This document shows positions 56,807 through 64,000 of a DNA stretch of 64,000 nt, piece after piece. The position numbers and the translations under genes were made by a program. Position 1 is the first letter of the stretch. Every line of letters begins with the position of its first letter. Origin of the DNA: Dictyobacter kobayashii (GTDB lineage Bacteria > Chloroflexota > Ktedonobacteria > Ktedonobacterales > Ktedonobacteraceae); the NCBI RefSeq assembly GCF_003967555.1, contig NZ_BIFS01000002.1:2604001-2668000 (forward strand). Direction: 5' to 3'. The notes beneath the pieces are model-generated. The model did no database searches. It was not told the DNA's origin and was given only the letters and a program-made list of their open reading frames with translations.

Positions 56807-57208
56807 CGTGTTCTCCTTTATTTACATGCCATGCTATTCAATCGTATGAGCGCAGCTGCCTGACAGGCGCATCCGTTTCCTCACAACTGATCACTTCGGC
56901 GAGTTGAGCTCGTGGCAGCGGAGTTAGCCACATCCAGGCGGCGTTTACGATTGCTTTTAAAATGTCGTTAGCTATTCAAGTTTATCAGTAGTATAGATAT
57001 ATTTTATCTCCAATGGATCATCCAAAGGGTGGAAATGGTTTGACAAAAAGTAGTGGGCTATCGAACGGCCGGCCCAGAGAAGGATAGTGTTTGCCCTGGC
57101 TCTCCGTCCTTCCCCCGGAAGGACGGAGAGTCTTTGCCTTTTTATCTGAGCGTAGCGGAAGCCAGAGTTTGTAGCTTATAATCAAAGAAAGCTAATGAAG
57201 GAGTGATA
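56807..57208. other. Intergenic region with family D palindrome
   Basis: 400 bp between the divergent SHOCT and thioesterase genes. Apart from the 31-bp palindrome at 57100-57130, I see no gene and no convincing promoter elements. Confidence 0.5.
57100..57130. repeat. Family D palindrome, copy 2
   Basis: Identical over 31 bp to 16487-16517 (CTCTCCGTCCTTCC...GGAAGGACGGAGAG). Here it lies 79 bp upstream of the thioesterase start, so it is not a terminator of that gene. Confidence 0.85.
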
Positions 57209-57997
57209 ATGAGACGACAATTTTGTCATACATATACGGCCCGCTATGATGAAGGTGATTGCTATGGTCATCTTACCCCCAGTGCTTTTTTACGCTACAT
57301 GCAGGATATAGCTGCCCTGGATGCCGAAGATATTCAGTTGCCGGGAGATGGCTACTGGATCATTAAGCGAACTGTGATTGACTTCGCGGCCCCGGTACAG
57401 ATGCATACCCGCTTAGAAATGCAGACTTATGGCATGGGTTTTACGCGTATTACCGCGCAGCGTGGCTATGAGGCACGCATCTCCACTGCAAGCCATGATC
57501 AACCTGTGATTGCTGCCCGCTCGCTCTGGGTCTATGTCGATAAGCGTGGTAGGCCAGCACGGATGCCTGAAGGCACCGCTGCGATCTGGTTACCGGAAGG
57601 GCCGGTGGCTCCCAGTCCTGAGGCTCCTTTTCCGCCTGCCCCCCAGGACACGCCTGAGACTACTACCTATAGTGTACGTTTTTCAGATACGGACCTCATG
57701 CAACATATGAATAATGCGGCCTATGTCGAGGTATTGGATAATGCGGCCTGGGAGATTTATATCAGGGCTGGTATCACACCCGAGACAGCTATTTTGACGG
57801 CCCAGCAATATGATATTGAGTATTTAGAGAGCGCCCGCCTGGGTGAGACCCTGGAAATCAAGACCTGGTTTGATGAATTCCCTGCAGCTGGACACACTTT
57901 TACGCGTTATCAACAGGTGATGCGTGGTGATCTTGTGCTGGCGCGCGCCCGTTCGCGCTGGCTCTGGCACACCGCTGAAAACGCCGCACAATTATAA
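57209..57997 (+). CDS. Acyl-ACP thioesterase (double hotdog)
   Basis: 262 aa with two tandem hotdog folds. The first begins YTARYDEGDCYGHLTPSAFL, and TVIDFAAPVQMHTRLEMQTY forms its strands; the second begins YSVRFSDTDLMQHMNNAAYV, the catalytic N-x-H/NN region of the acyl-ACP thioesterase family. It releases fatty acids from acyl-ACP or cleaves acyl-CoA. The ATG at 57209 with AAGGAG upstream is preferred to the GTG at 57203. Single gene with its own terminator. It is not next to fatty-acid genes; the polyketide synthase at 36-43 kb lacks a thioesterase, but a link is speculative. Confidence 0.88.
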   Translation: MRRQFCHTYTARYDEGDCYGHLTPSAFLRYMQDIAALDAEDIQLPGDGYWIIKRTVIDFAAPVQMHTRLEMQTYGMGFTRITAQRGYEARISTASHDQPVIAARSLWVYVDKRGRPARMPEGTAAIWLPEGPVAPSPEAPFPPAPQDTPETTTYSVRFSDTDLMQHMNNAAYVEVLDNAAWEIYIRAGITPETAILTAQQYDIEYLESARLGETLEIKTWFDEFPAAGHTFTRYQQVMRGDLVLARARSRWLWHTAENAAQL

Positions 57998-58087
57998 ATG
58001 GTGCTGCTTTTAGCAAGATTAGCACGGATACTATAAAAAATATACATAATTTAATGAGCAAGTATATATTGCCAGAAATAGATAGAA

Positions 58088-58124
58088 GCGCCAGTTTAGC
58101 ACACTCACAGTGCTAAACTGGCGC
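58088..58124. terminator. Bidirectional terminator, thioesterase and HdeD
   Basis: Perfect 15-bp arms GCGCCAGTTTAGCAC and complement (58088-58102, 58110-58124), 7-nt loop, between convergent genes. Confidence 0.85.
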
Positions 58125-58163
58125 AATCTCAATGACTGTTGCTACATTCTGCAGACAGCCCGT

Positions 58164-58748
58164 TTATGTCCAGGTTGGGGGGACTTGAACTTGTGGCTGT
58201 GACTGTAACTGTTGTTGTGGCCGCATACTAAATGCCATCACCATCAGCAAAATTCCACCGATGATGCCACAGATTCCCAGCACAAAAGGCAGGGCAGCCA
58301 GCAAAAGCGGATACACGATAAAGAGAATAGCACTAAGAAGTATACTGAGTACTCCAACACTGAAAGCTTCTGGACCGGCTCCTCGTGCCGCGCCGATGAA
58401 CTGCGTTAAGCCATGAACCAGGCAGAGAATGGCCAGATAGAGAATCAGGACAGAAGGAATAAGTGCAGCCCCAAAGAGAGGGTTCAAAACTACTAGAATG
58501 CCACCAACGATACCCGCGAGCCCTGAGATCGCCTTCCATCCTTTAGATGCGCTATCATGGGAAAAGGCATCTACCAGTGCCAGGACACCCATCACTAGCA
58601 GGTAGAAACCAATCGCTGTGGCAATCAAGGCGACAGCCTTAAACGGCGAAATGATGAGATACAAACCGAGTATAAATGCTGCGATTCCTTCAAGTAGTAC
58701 AATCCACCAGGCTTGCCGGCGTTGAACGATATGGAATGCATTAATCAT
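58164..58748 (-). CDS. HdeD-family (DUF308) membrane protein
   Basis: 194 aa with six short TM helices in three DUF308-type pairs, for example WIVLLEGIAAFILGLYLIIS, VALIATAIGFYLLVMGVLAL, ISGLAGIVGGILVVLNPLFG and LGICGIIGGILLMVMAF. Members are linked to acid stress in enterobacteria, but the function is unproven. The Gln/Pro-rich tail (QQQLQSQPQVQVPP) is cytoplasmic or disordered. GGAGGCTC precedes the ATG. Confidence 0.88.
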   Translation of the reverse strand: MINAFHIVQRRQAWWIVLLEGIAAFILGLYLIISPFKAVALIATAIGFYLLVMGVLALVDAFSHDSASKGWKAISGLAGIVGGILVVLNPLFGAALIPSVLILYLAILCLVHGLTQFIGAARGAGPEAFSVGVLSILLSAILFIVYPLLLAALPFVLGICGIIGGILLMVMAFSMRPQQQLQSQPQVQVPPTWT

Positions 58749-58991
58749 GGTAGAGCCTCCTTGTATCTATGTGCGGTTTGTATCGTGAGTATAAAGTAAG
58801 TTACAATGCTTGTCTTCATCCAAAAGATGGAGATTTCAGATGTATGCAGATTGGCCCTCATATAGCACAGAATGAATGCAAGTCAAGCATTTCTTCATGG
58901 TATGCTTTTAAATGGTATTATATGGATGTGGTACTCCAAACGCCGTTGTTTGTGTCGTTCGTTTATTGTAGCCTGAGGAGGCTGTAGAAAC

Positions 58992-60674
58992 ATGGCCACA
59001 TCTGAACCTAAAACTCCACATATGCTTGACTATGAAGTTGAGAGGAGCCGTTTTCAACTGGACGTTCCAGAGCATTTTAATTTTGCCGTCGATGTAATCG
59101 GGAAATGGGCCCATGATCCCGACAAGCTGGCAATGCTATGGATTGGACCGCAGGGTGAAGAGAAACGACTTACTTTCCAGTATTTTGCTGAACGTTCCAG
59201 TCAGGCGGCACAGCTGTTTTCCCGTCAGGGTATCCACAAGGGAGACCGCATACTTGTCATGTTGCCGCGACTACCAGAGTGGTGGGAATGCATTCTGGGC
59301 CTGATGAAAATTGGCGCGATCGCCATCCCCTGCACAACACTGCTGACCGCCAGTGATATCCAATATCGGGCCGGCATTGCCGAAGTCCAGGGTATAATTA
59401 CCGATAGTGAAGGCATGGCCAAAGTTGACCAGGTACACGCAGCCTGTCCCACACTCAAGCAGCTGATCCTGGTCAACGATCAAAACAAAGCAGTACAAAA
59501 TTCTGAGTGGATCGATTACCGAACGGCGCTTGCAAGTGCTACGACCGACTATCCTGCGACAGAGATTAGCAGTGATGATCCCTGCTTGATCTATTTTACC
59601 TCCGGTACCGTTGGCTATCCCAAGATGGTCCTGCACACCCATACCAGCTATCCGCTCGGTCATATCATCACCGGCAAATACTGGCTGGACCTGCACGAAG
59701 ACGATCTGCATTGGAACGTCAGCGAGCTTGGATAGGCAAAAGCAGCCTGGAGCAATCTTTTTGGACCCTGGGTGATGGGCGCGGCCATGTTTATCCAGGA
59801 TGCGCGGGGAAAATTTAATGCCAATGAAACATTGGATATGCTGCACACGTATCCTATTACCACCCTCTGTGCCCCTCCAACCGTCTATCGTATGCTGGTA
59901 CTGGATGAGCCGATCGCCCATCTCAAGACACATCCACCCAAAGCCTTGCGCCATTGTGTGGGCGCTGGCGAGCCACTAAATCCCGAAGTTATACGCATGT
60001 GGGAACAGCATACAGGGCTGACCATTCGTGATGGCTATGGGCAGACCGAGACGGTGCTGCTGTGCGCCAACTTTCCCTCGCTTGAAGTCAAGCCCGGCTC
60101 AATGGGCAAACCATCACCAGGCTTTGATGTCAGCGTGATCGATCACAATGGGCAGGAACTGCCACCACACAAAGAAGGCGATATCGCGGTCCGCATCAAG
60201 CCGGAGCGCCCCAAATGGATGTTTCAGGAGTACTGGCACAATCCCGAGGCCACTGCAGCCAGTATCCGTGGGGATTGGTACATCACGGGCGATCGTGCTT
60301 ATAAAGATGAGGATGGTTACCTCTGGTTTGTTGGCAGGGCCGACGATGTAATCATCTCAGCTGGCTACCGCATCGGACCCTTTGAGGTTGAGAGTGCCCT
60401 CAAGGAGCATCCAGCGATCGCTGAATCGGCTGTCATTGCCAGCCCGGATGCCATGCGTGGTGAGATCGTCAAAGCTTATGTGATTCTGGCTCCTGGCTAT
60501 CAGCCAACCCCTCAACTGGCCAGTGAATTACAGGAGCATGTCAAGCGTGTGACCGCCCCCTATAAATATCCACGCGAAATCGAATTTGTAGATACATTAC
60601 CCAAAACCATTTCAGGCAAGATTCGCCGCATCGCCTTACGTGAAATGGAGCGCCAGAAAAAAGCTGGTTCATAA
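58992..60674 (+). CDS. Acyl-CoA synthetase (MACS/benzoate-CoA-ligase type) interrupted by an in-frame TAG
   Basis: A 560-codon ANL-superfamily ligase that forms an acyl-AMP and then acyl-CoA. Motifs in order: LIYFTSGTVGYPKMVLHTH (ATP-binding P-loop, near residue 200), then TAG at 59733-59735 (codon 248), then AKAAWSNLFGPW in the same frame, ALRHCVGAGEPLNP, RDGYGQTETVLL, YITGDRAYKDEDGYLWFVGR with DDVIISAGYRIGPFEVES, and the catalytic Lys in LPKTISGKIRRIAL. In homologues the TAG position is the Trp of LGWAKAAW, so TGG to TAG is a one-base change. As sequenced it would give a truncated protein; no alternative start just after the stop has an SD. Substrate: probably a medium-chain or aromatic acid. 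Confidence 0.88.
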
Positions 60675-60685
60675 TCTAAGCGTGA

Positions 60686-60840
60686 TTGATTCCCACGTCC
60701 TTCGCACGCTCTGACGGTGCGATTTCGCACCTGCGGTGCTCAACATTATTTTTATCGTGTGGTGTAGAAAATGCGCTGCAGCGCATTTTCTACACCACAC
60801 GATAAAAACAGCTCGGGCGCGCCAGCGCACGTCCGCACAG
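60686..60840. repeat. Family A palindromic repeat element, copy A4, with perfect 60-bp palindrome
   Basis: Left end TTGATTCCCACGTCC...CGCACGCTCTG as in copy A3, a small GGTGCGA-TT-TCGCACC hairpin, then a perfect 60-bp palindrome (60749-60808, no loop, centre CTGCAG), then AGCTCGGGCGCGCCAGCGCA. It begins 12 bp after the synthetase stop codon. Confidence 0.92.
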
Positions 60841-61023
60841 AGAATGTGTTTGTACACATAGATAAGCTCCAAAATTGGAGCAATGGTTCCTTACACTCAT
60901 TTTACATTTGTCTAGAATTTATTTGATCATTCTAGACTATCTTAGAAATAGAGAAACAAACAAGAATGTGCACCTAAAAATGATGATAAATCGTGCTAGA
61001 TAATAAAGCAGAAGGTAAGGATT
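60841..61023 (+). promoter_or_regulatory. AT-rich promoter region of the HtrA-like protease gene
   Basis: About 180 bp, very AT-rich, ending in AGGTAAGGATT before the ATG at 61024. No consensus -35/-10 pair can be fixed with confidence. Confidence 0.35.
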
Positions 61024-61974
61024 ATGTTTAGGGATGAAAATGAATATATTCCAACTTATACACCATATGTGGCTCGTCCAGAGTATCCAACAGCAAACGC
61101 TGTATTAGAGCATACGACTCCTGTACCACCTTATGGACAGGGAGGAGGAGCACCTCAGATGCTTGAACCGCAGCCACTTAAAAAGTCTTCTGGCATGCGC
61201 ACAGGAGCCATTTTCTTTATGGCTGTTGCCCTGTTGATCATCTTTGGGTTTGGCCTGTTTGCTGGTTGGCAATTTGCCAGTGGGAGCGCGTCTACCACAG
61301 CGAATACCACTCATACTACAACGACCTCAAGCACATCGAGCTCAACCGTCAATTCGACATTGGCGCAGACGCAGCAGGAAGTAGCGATTGAGAAGATCAA
61401 GCCTTCGGTAGTTGAATTGGATATCACCACTGCGCAAGGAGAGCAGCTTGGCTCGGGTGTGATCATCGATAAAAATGGAGATATCATCACTAATAACCAT
61501 GTGGTAGATGGTGCGCAGACGATCAAAGCTGTGCTGGATGATGGTCGAACGCTGACCGCTCAATTGGTAGGTACGGCAGCGGCAGATGATCTGGCAGTGG
61601 TGCGTATACAGCCCTTTGCCAAGATGGAGGTCGCCACGATTGGTGACTCGGGTCAATTGACCGTAGGAGAGAATGTACTGGCCGTTGGCAATCCATTGGG
61701 TATTACAGAAACCGTCACCAGCGGTATTATCAGCGCCCTCAATCGCAGTGTTACCGAGTCAAACAATGTAACTATCAACAATGCTATCCAGACGGACGCG
61801 GCAATTAACCCTGGCAATAGTGGTGGTGCCCTGATCAATGAACAGGGTGAGCTGGTCGGTATTCCAACATTGGCCGCGATCAATACAGAGTCAAATACGC
61901 CTGCCAATGGTGTTGGCTTTGCCATCCCATCCAGCCTGGTTAAAACAGCCCTCTCACAGATCCTTCAGAAGTAA
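61024..61974 (+). CDS. Membrane-anchored HtrA-like serine protease without PDZ domain
   Basis: 316 aa. A 57-residue Pro/Tyr-rich cytoplasmic head is followed by one TM helix (GAIFFMAVALLIIFGFGLFA), a Thr/Ser-rich extracellular linker and a trypsin-like S1C domain. Triad: His in DIITNNHVVDG, Asp in AADDLAVVRI, Ser in AINPGNSGGALIN. The chain ends right after the protease domain (SLVKTALSQILQK), so the usual one or two PDZ domains are absent. It would degrade or process misfolded extracytoplasmic proteins. Single gene with its own terminator. A TAAGGA-type SD precedes the ATG. Confidence 0.93.
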   Translation: MFRDENEYIPTYTPYVARPEYPTANAVLEHTTPVPPYGQGGGAPQMLEPQPLKKSSGMRTGAIFFMAVALLIIFGFGLFAGWQFASGSASTTANTTHTTTTSSTSSSTVNSTLAQTQQEVAIEKIKPSVVELDITTAQGEQLGSGVIIDKNGDIITNNHVVDGAQTIKAVLDDGRTLTAQLVGTAAADDLAVVRIQPFAKMEVATIGDSGQLTVGENVLAVGNPLGITETVTSGIISALNRSVTESNNVTINNAIQTDAAINPGNSGGALINEQGELVGIPTLAAINTESNTPANGVGFAIPSSLVKTALSQILQK

Positions 61975-62039
61975 AGTGTAATTAAAGTGTATTGTGGAAC
62001 AACGTGAATAATATACATCATAATAGAGATAGAGCATGC

Positions 62040-62075
62040 GAAAGCGAGCAATTCAACGGCGAATTGCTCGCTTTC
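62040..62075 (+). terminator. Terminator of the HtrA-like gene
   Basis: Perfect 15-bp arms GAAAGCGAGCAATTC and complement (62040-62054, 62061-62075), 6-nt loop, followed by ATATTG; it also faces the end of pyrD. Confidence 0.85.
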
Positions 62076-62128
62076 ATATTGTAATAGTTCACCAGGATTG
62101 CTGAAGCAGAAGGAAGTGGTTATGGCTG

Positions 62129-63183
62129 CTAGTTATGGGGGTGCGCCAGCTGGCGATTAATCTGCTTGATGATGCCCGGACCTTCATAGATAAAGCTGGT
62201 ATAGATTTGGATCAGGCTGGCACCGGCATCTAAGGTTCTCCTGGCGTCATCGGGCCCGAAGATACCCCAACCCCTATGATCGGTATTTTGTTATCCAGGT
62301 GCTGGCTGAGATAGCGGATCACCTCTAATGAGCGTGTGTGCAGTGGGCGACCGCTGAGTCCACCACTTTCGGACGATGTCTGCCGCAAGCCCGTGCGCGC
62401 AAGGGTGGTATTAGTCGCGATAATGCCACGTATGTTGCGCTGCAGGCAGACCTCAATCACATCATCTAATTGATCTTCCGTCAGGTCGGGAGCGATTTTG
62501 ACCAGTACCGCTTTGGCTGTCGGACTATCTGTCCTTTGGGCAAGCGCTTCCGACTCCTGCACGATAGCCTGCAATAGCTGATCCAGCGGCTCTTTATCCT
62601 GTAATTTGCGCAAGCCGGGCGTATTGGGAGAGCTGACATTGACGGTGAAGAAATCGGAGAAATCATAGAGTTTGCGCAACGAATAGAGGTAATCCTCAAT
62701 CGCCTCTTCTTGAGGCGTAACCTTGGATTTGCCGATGCTCCAGCCAATCGGTATGGCAGGTTTTTTCAGCCTGGCTAAGCGCTCGTGAATAGCATCCGCG
62801 CCATCGTTGGGGAAGCCCATGCGATTGATCAAAGCATTATCCACTGAGAGCCGAAAAATACGTGGGCGAGCATTGCCTGGTTGCGCATAGCGGGTTACGG
62901 TACCGGCTTCAATAAAGCCAAAGCCGAGCGCCGCCAGGGCCGGGAGCGCGATGCCATTTTTATCAAAGCCGCCAGCCAGCCCGACTGGATTAGGAAAATG
63001 CACGCCGAAAATATCCCGCTCCAGCGCCGGTGATTTATAGGCATTGGCGGCCTCAATAATTTTGAGGGCCGTTTGACTGTGAGAAAGCGTGGCCATTCTA
63101 TTCATCAACCAGTGATGGGCGATTTCGGGATCGTTGGCAGAGGTACGAAACATGGCCGGACGAATGAGGGCTTTAAATAGCAT
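62129..63183 (-). CDS. pyrD: Dihydroorotate dehydrogenase (quinone, class 2), with one frame break
   Basis: Oxidises dihydroorotate to orotate with transfer to quinone, the fourth step of pyrimidine synthesis. 351 aa once one C is restored at 62265-62268 (plus strand), after which the end reads GGIFGPDDARRTLDAGASLI and IYTSFIYEGPGIIKQINRQL with a stop at 62129. Class 2 signs: an N-terminal helical extension (LFKALIRPAMF) for membrane association, NPVGLAGGFDKNG, RMGFPNDGAD, the catalytic-loop NVSSPNTPGLR, and IATNTTLAR with ESGGLSGRPL. The ATG at 63183 has GGGAG upstream; longer in-frame starts are not conserved. Divergent from pyrC. Confidence 0.93.
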
Positions 63184-63413
63184 TGACTCCCTATCTTTCA
63201 ACCTGAGTACGCAGTAAATTAACGTTTCCAGTATAATAGTAATTCGAGAATTTGGGAATAGACTTGATTTGCTCATGCTAGCAGCCAGGGGCCATGTTAT
63301 ATGGTACAGGTAAAAGGAGATAGAGTTGGCACCCATCAACTCTGGTACCTATGGGTTCCTGGTGTTCGTATGCATGCAGAAAAGCGATATATTGGTAAGG
63401 AGAAAGAGCAGGC
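63184..63413. promoter_or_regulatory. Shared upstream region of pyrD and pyrC
   Basis: A 230-bp region between divergent pyrimidine genes that must hold both promoters. No PyrR-type anti-terminator or clear operator is seen. Confidence 0.45.
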
Positions 63414-64000
63414 ATGTTGATTCGGAATGGTATCGTGGTACTGGCAAGTGGTCCGGTGCGCCTGGATGTGCGCACATGTGATGAGAAGATAAGCGAGCTG
63501 GCTGAACAGCTCACCCCTGAACCGGGCGAGCAGATCATTGAGGCCAATGGGCTTATGGTACTGCCCGGTTTTATTGATTCACATGTTCACTTCCGCGATC
63601 CCGGCAGTACCTACAAAGAGGATTTCCTTAGCGGTACGCAGGCTGCATTGGCGGGTGGAGTTACAACCATCCTGGATATGCCAAATACCCAGCCGCCGAC
63701 CGATAGTCGGGCGCACCTGCAAGAGAAGATGGCCATCGCGGCGGCCAAGGCAGTCGTCGATTATGGTTTTTATTTCGGGGCGACCGACACCAATATCGAG
63801 GAAGCGGCCGCCCTGGCCGATCAAGTGGCCGCCATGAAGCTCTACATGGGCTCCTCGACCGGCTCCTTGCTGGTCACTGAGTTCTCGCCGATCTACCGGC
63901 ACTTCTCGACCTTTCCACTGGATAAGCCAATCGCTGTCCATGCCGAGGACGAGCAATCGTTGAAGTATTTTGGTTCGCAGGGGAGTACTGAACACAACCG
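63414..64000 (+). CDS. pyrC: Dihydroorotase, class I type (3' end outside window)
   Basis: Cyclises N-carbamoyl-aspartate to dihydroorotate, the third step of pyrimidine synthesis. The frame is open from the ATG at 63414 (AAGGAG upstream) to the window end, 195 codons. It shows the amidohydrolase zinc motif DSHVHFRDPGSTYKEDF near residue 60, TILDMPNTQPPT, MKLYMGSSTGSLL, which carries the Lys expected to be carbamylated, and AVHAEDEQS with the next metal-ligand His. Allantoinase and hydantoinase share this fold, but HVHFRDPG and the divergent pyrD favour dihydroorotase. Confidence 0.9.
   Translation, partial: MLIRNGIVVLASGPVRLDVRTCDEKISELAEQLTPEPGEQIIEANGLMVLPGFIDSHVHFRDPGSTYKEDFLSGTQAALAGGVTTILDMPNTQPPTDSRAHLQEKMAIAAAKAVVDYGFYFGATDTNIEEAAALADQVAAMKLYMGSSTGSLLVTEFSPIYRHFSTFPLDKPIAVHAEDEQSLKYFGSQGSTEHN

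Noticed and set aside
59733..59735. TAG as a recoded amino acid (pyrrolysine-like)
   Set aside because: The position is a Trp in the family and one base from TGG; no pyl genes are in the window and no other gene here has internal TAG codons.
1..64000. tRNA, rRNA, riboswitch or prophage/integron features
   Set aside because: I looked for T-loop motifs, rRNA-like stretches, integrases and phage structural genes and found none I could support; a covariance-model scan would be decisive.

Overview
The window reads as chromosomal DNA of a filamentous Chloroflexota of the Ktedonobacteria type. This rests on gene content and style, not on a marker gene: an XRE-HTH/GAF regulator of a kind I recall from Ktedonobacterales, an XPB-like helicase paired with a Bax1-type nuclease, a WYL regulator beside an exporter, a large stand-alone polyketide synthase, sugar-hydrolase and ABC genes, many MFS transporters, and wide intergenic regions full of palindromic repeats. 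The lineage is an inference. No rRNA, tRNA or CRISPR array was recognised.

Layout. 0-2.2 kb: hypD (5' end cut by the window edge) and hypE, [NiFe]-hydrogenase maturation. 2.4-6.7 kb: small ABM-fold protein, LLM flavin oxidoreductase, TetR regulator, 8-TM membrane protein, separated by repeat elements. 7.4-10.1 kb: a heavily frame-broken XRE/GAF regulator and GT39-type glycosyltransferase. 10.5-12.6 kb: NarL-type two-component pair. 12.7-16.3 kb: two divergent MFS transporters whose shared intergenic region carries three TTATC-N4-GATAA boxes. 16.7-22.5 kb: Gfo/Idh oxidoreductase, catalase, P450 and a phosphomannose-isomerase-like cupin. 22.6-26.1 kb: YggT protein and the nuclease/helicase pair. 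26.1-26.5 kb: a MITE-like element. 26.7-33.4 kb: secreted phosphoesterase, WYL regulator with divergent MFS gene, GlsB, GntR, zinc-ribbon protein. 33.6-43.2 kb: GH78 rhamnosidase and a KS-AT-DH-ER-KR-ACP polyketide synthase. 43.3-49.6 kb: peroxiredoxin, amine oxidase operon, sedolisin, MFS. 49.8-52.7 kb: a damaged sugar-ABC/GH51/LacI locus. 52.8-62 kb: housekeeping and membrane genes (HD hydrolase, threonine deaminase, SHOCT, acyl-ACP thioesterase, HdeD, acyl-CoA synthetase, HtrA). 62.1-64 kb: divergent pyrD and pyrC (the latter cut by the window end).

More than a dozen genes are split by single-base losses, nearly always inside short G or C runs, and restoring one base gives full-length family members with a length divisible by three. 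I therefore annotate these as one gene each and regard sequencing error as more likely than mass gene decay. Three lesions do not fit that pattern and look structural or mutational: the ABC permease lacking its EAA loop, the GH51/LacI junction, and the TAG codon in the acyl-CoA synthetase.

The most interesting non-coding content is a set of palindromic intergenic repeat families, including a 343-bp element with 23-bp terminal inverted repeats, perfect palindromes of 54 and 60 bp, and a 90-bp tandem array.
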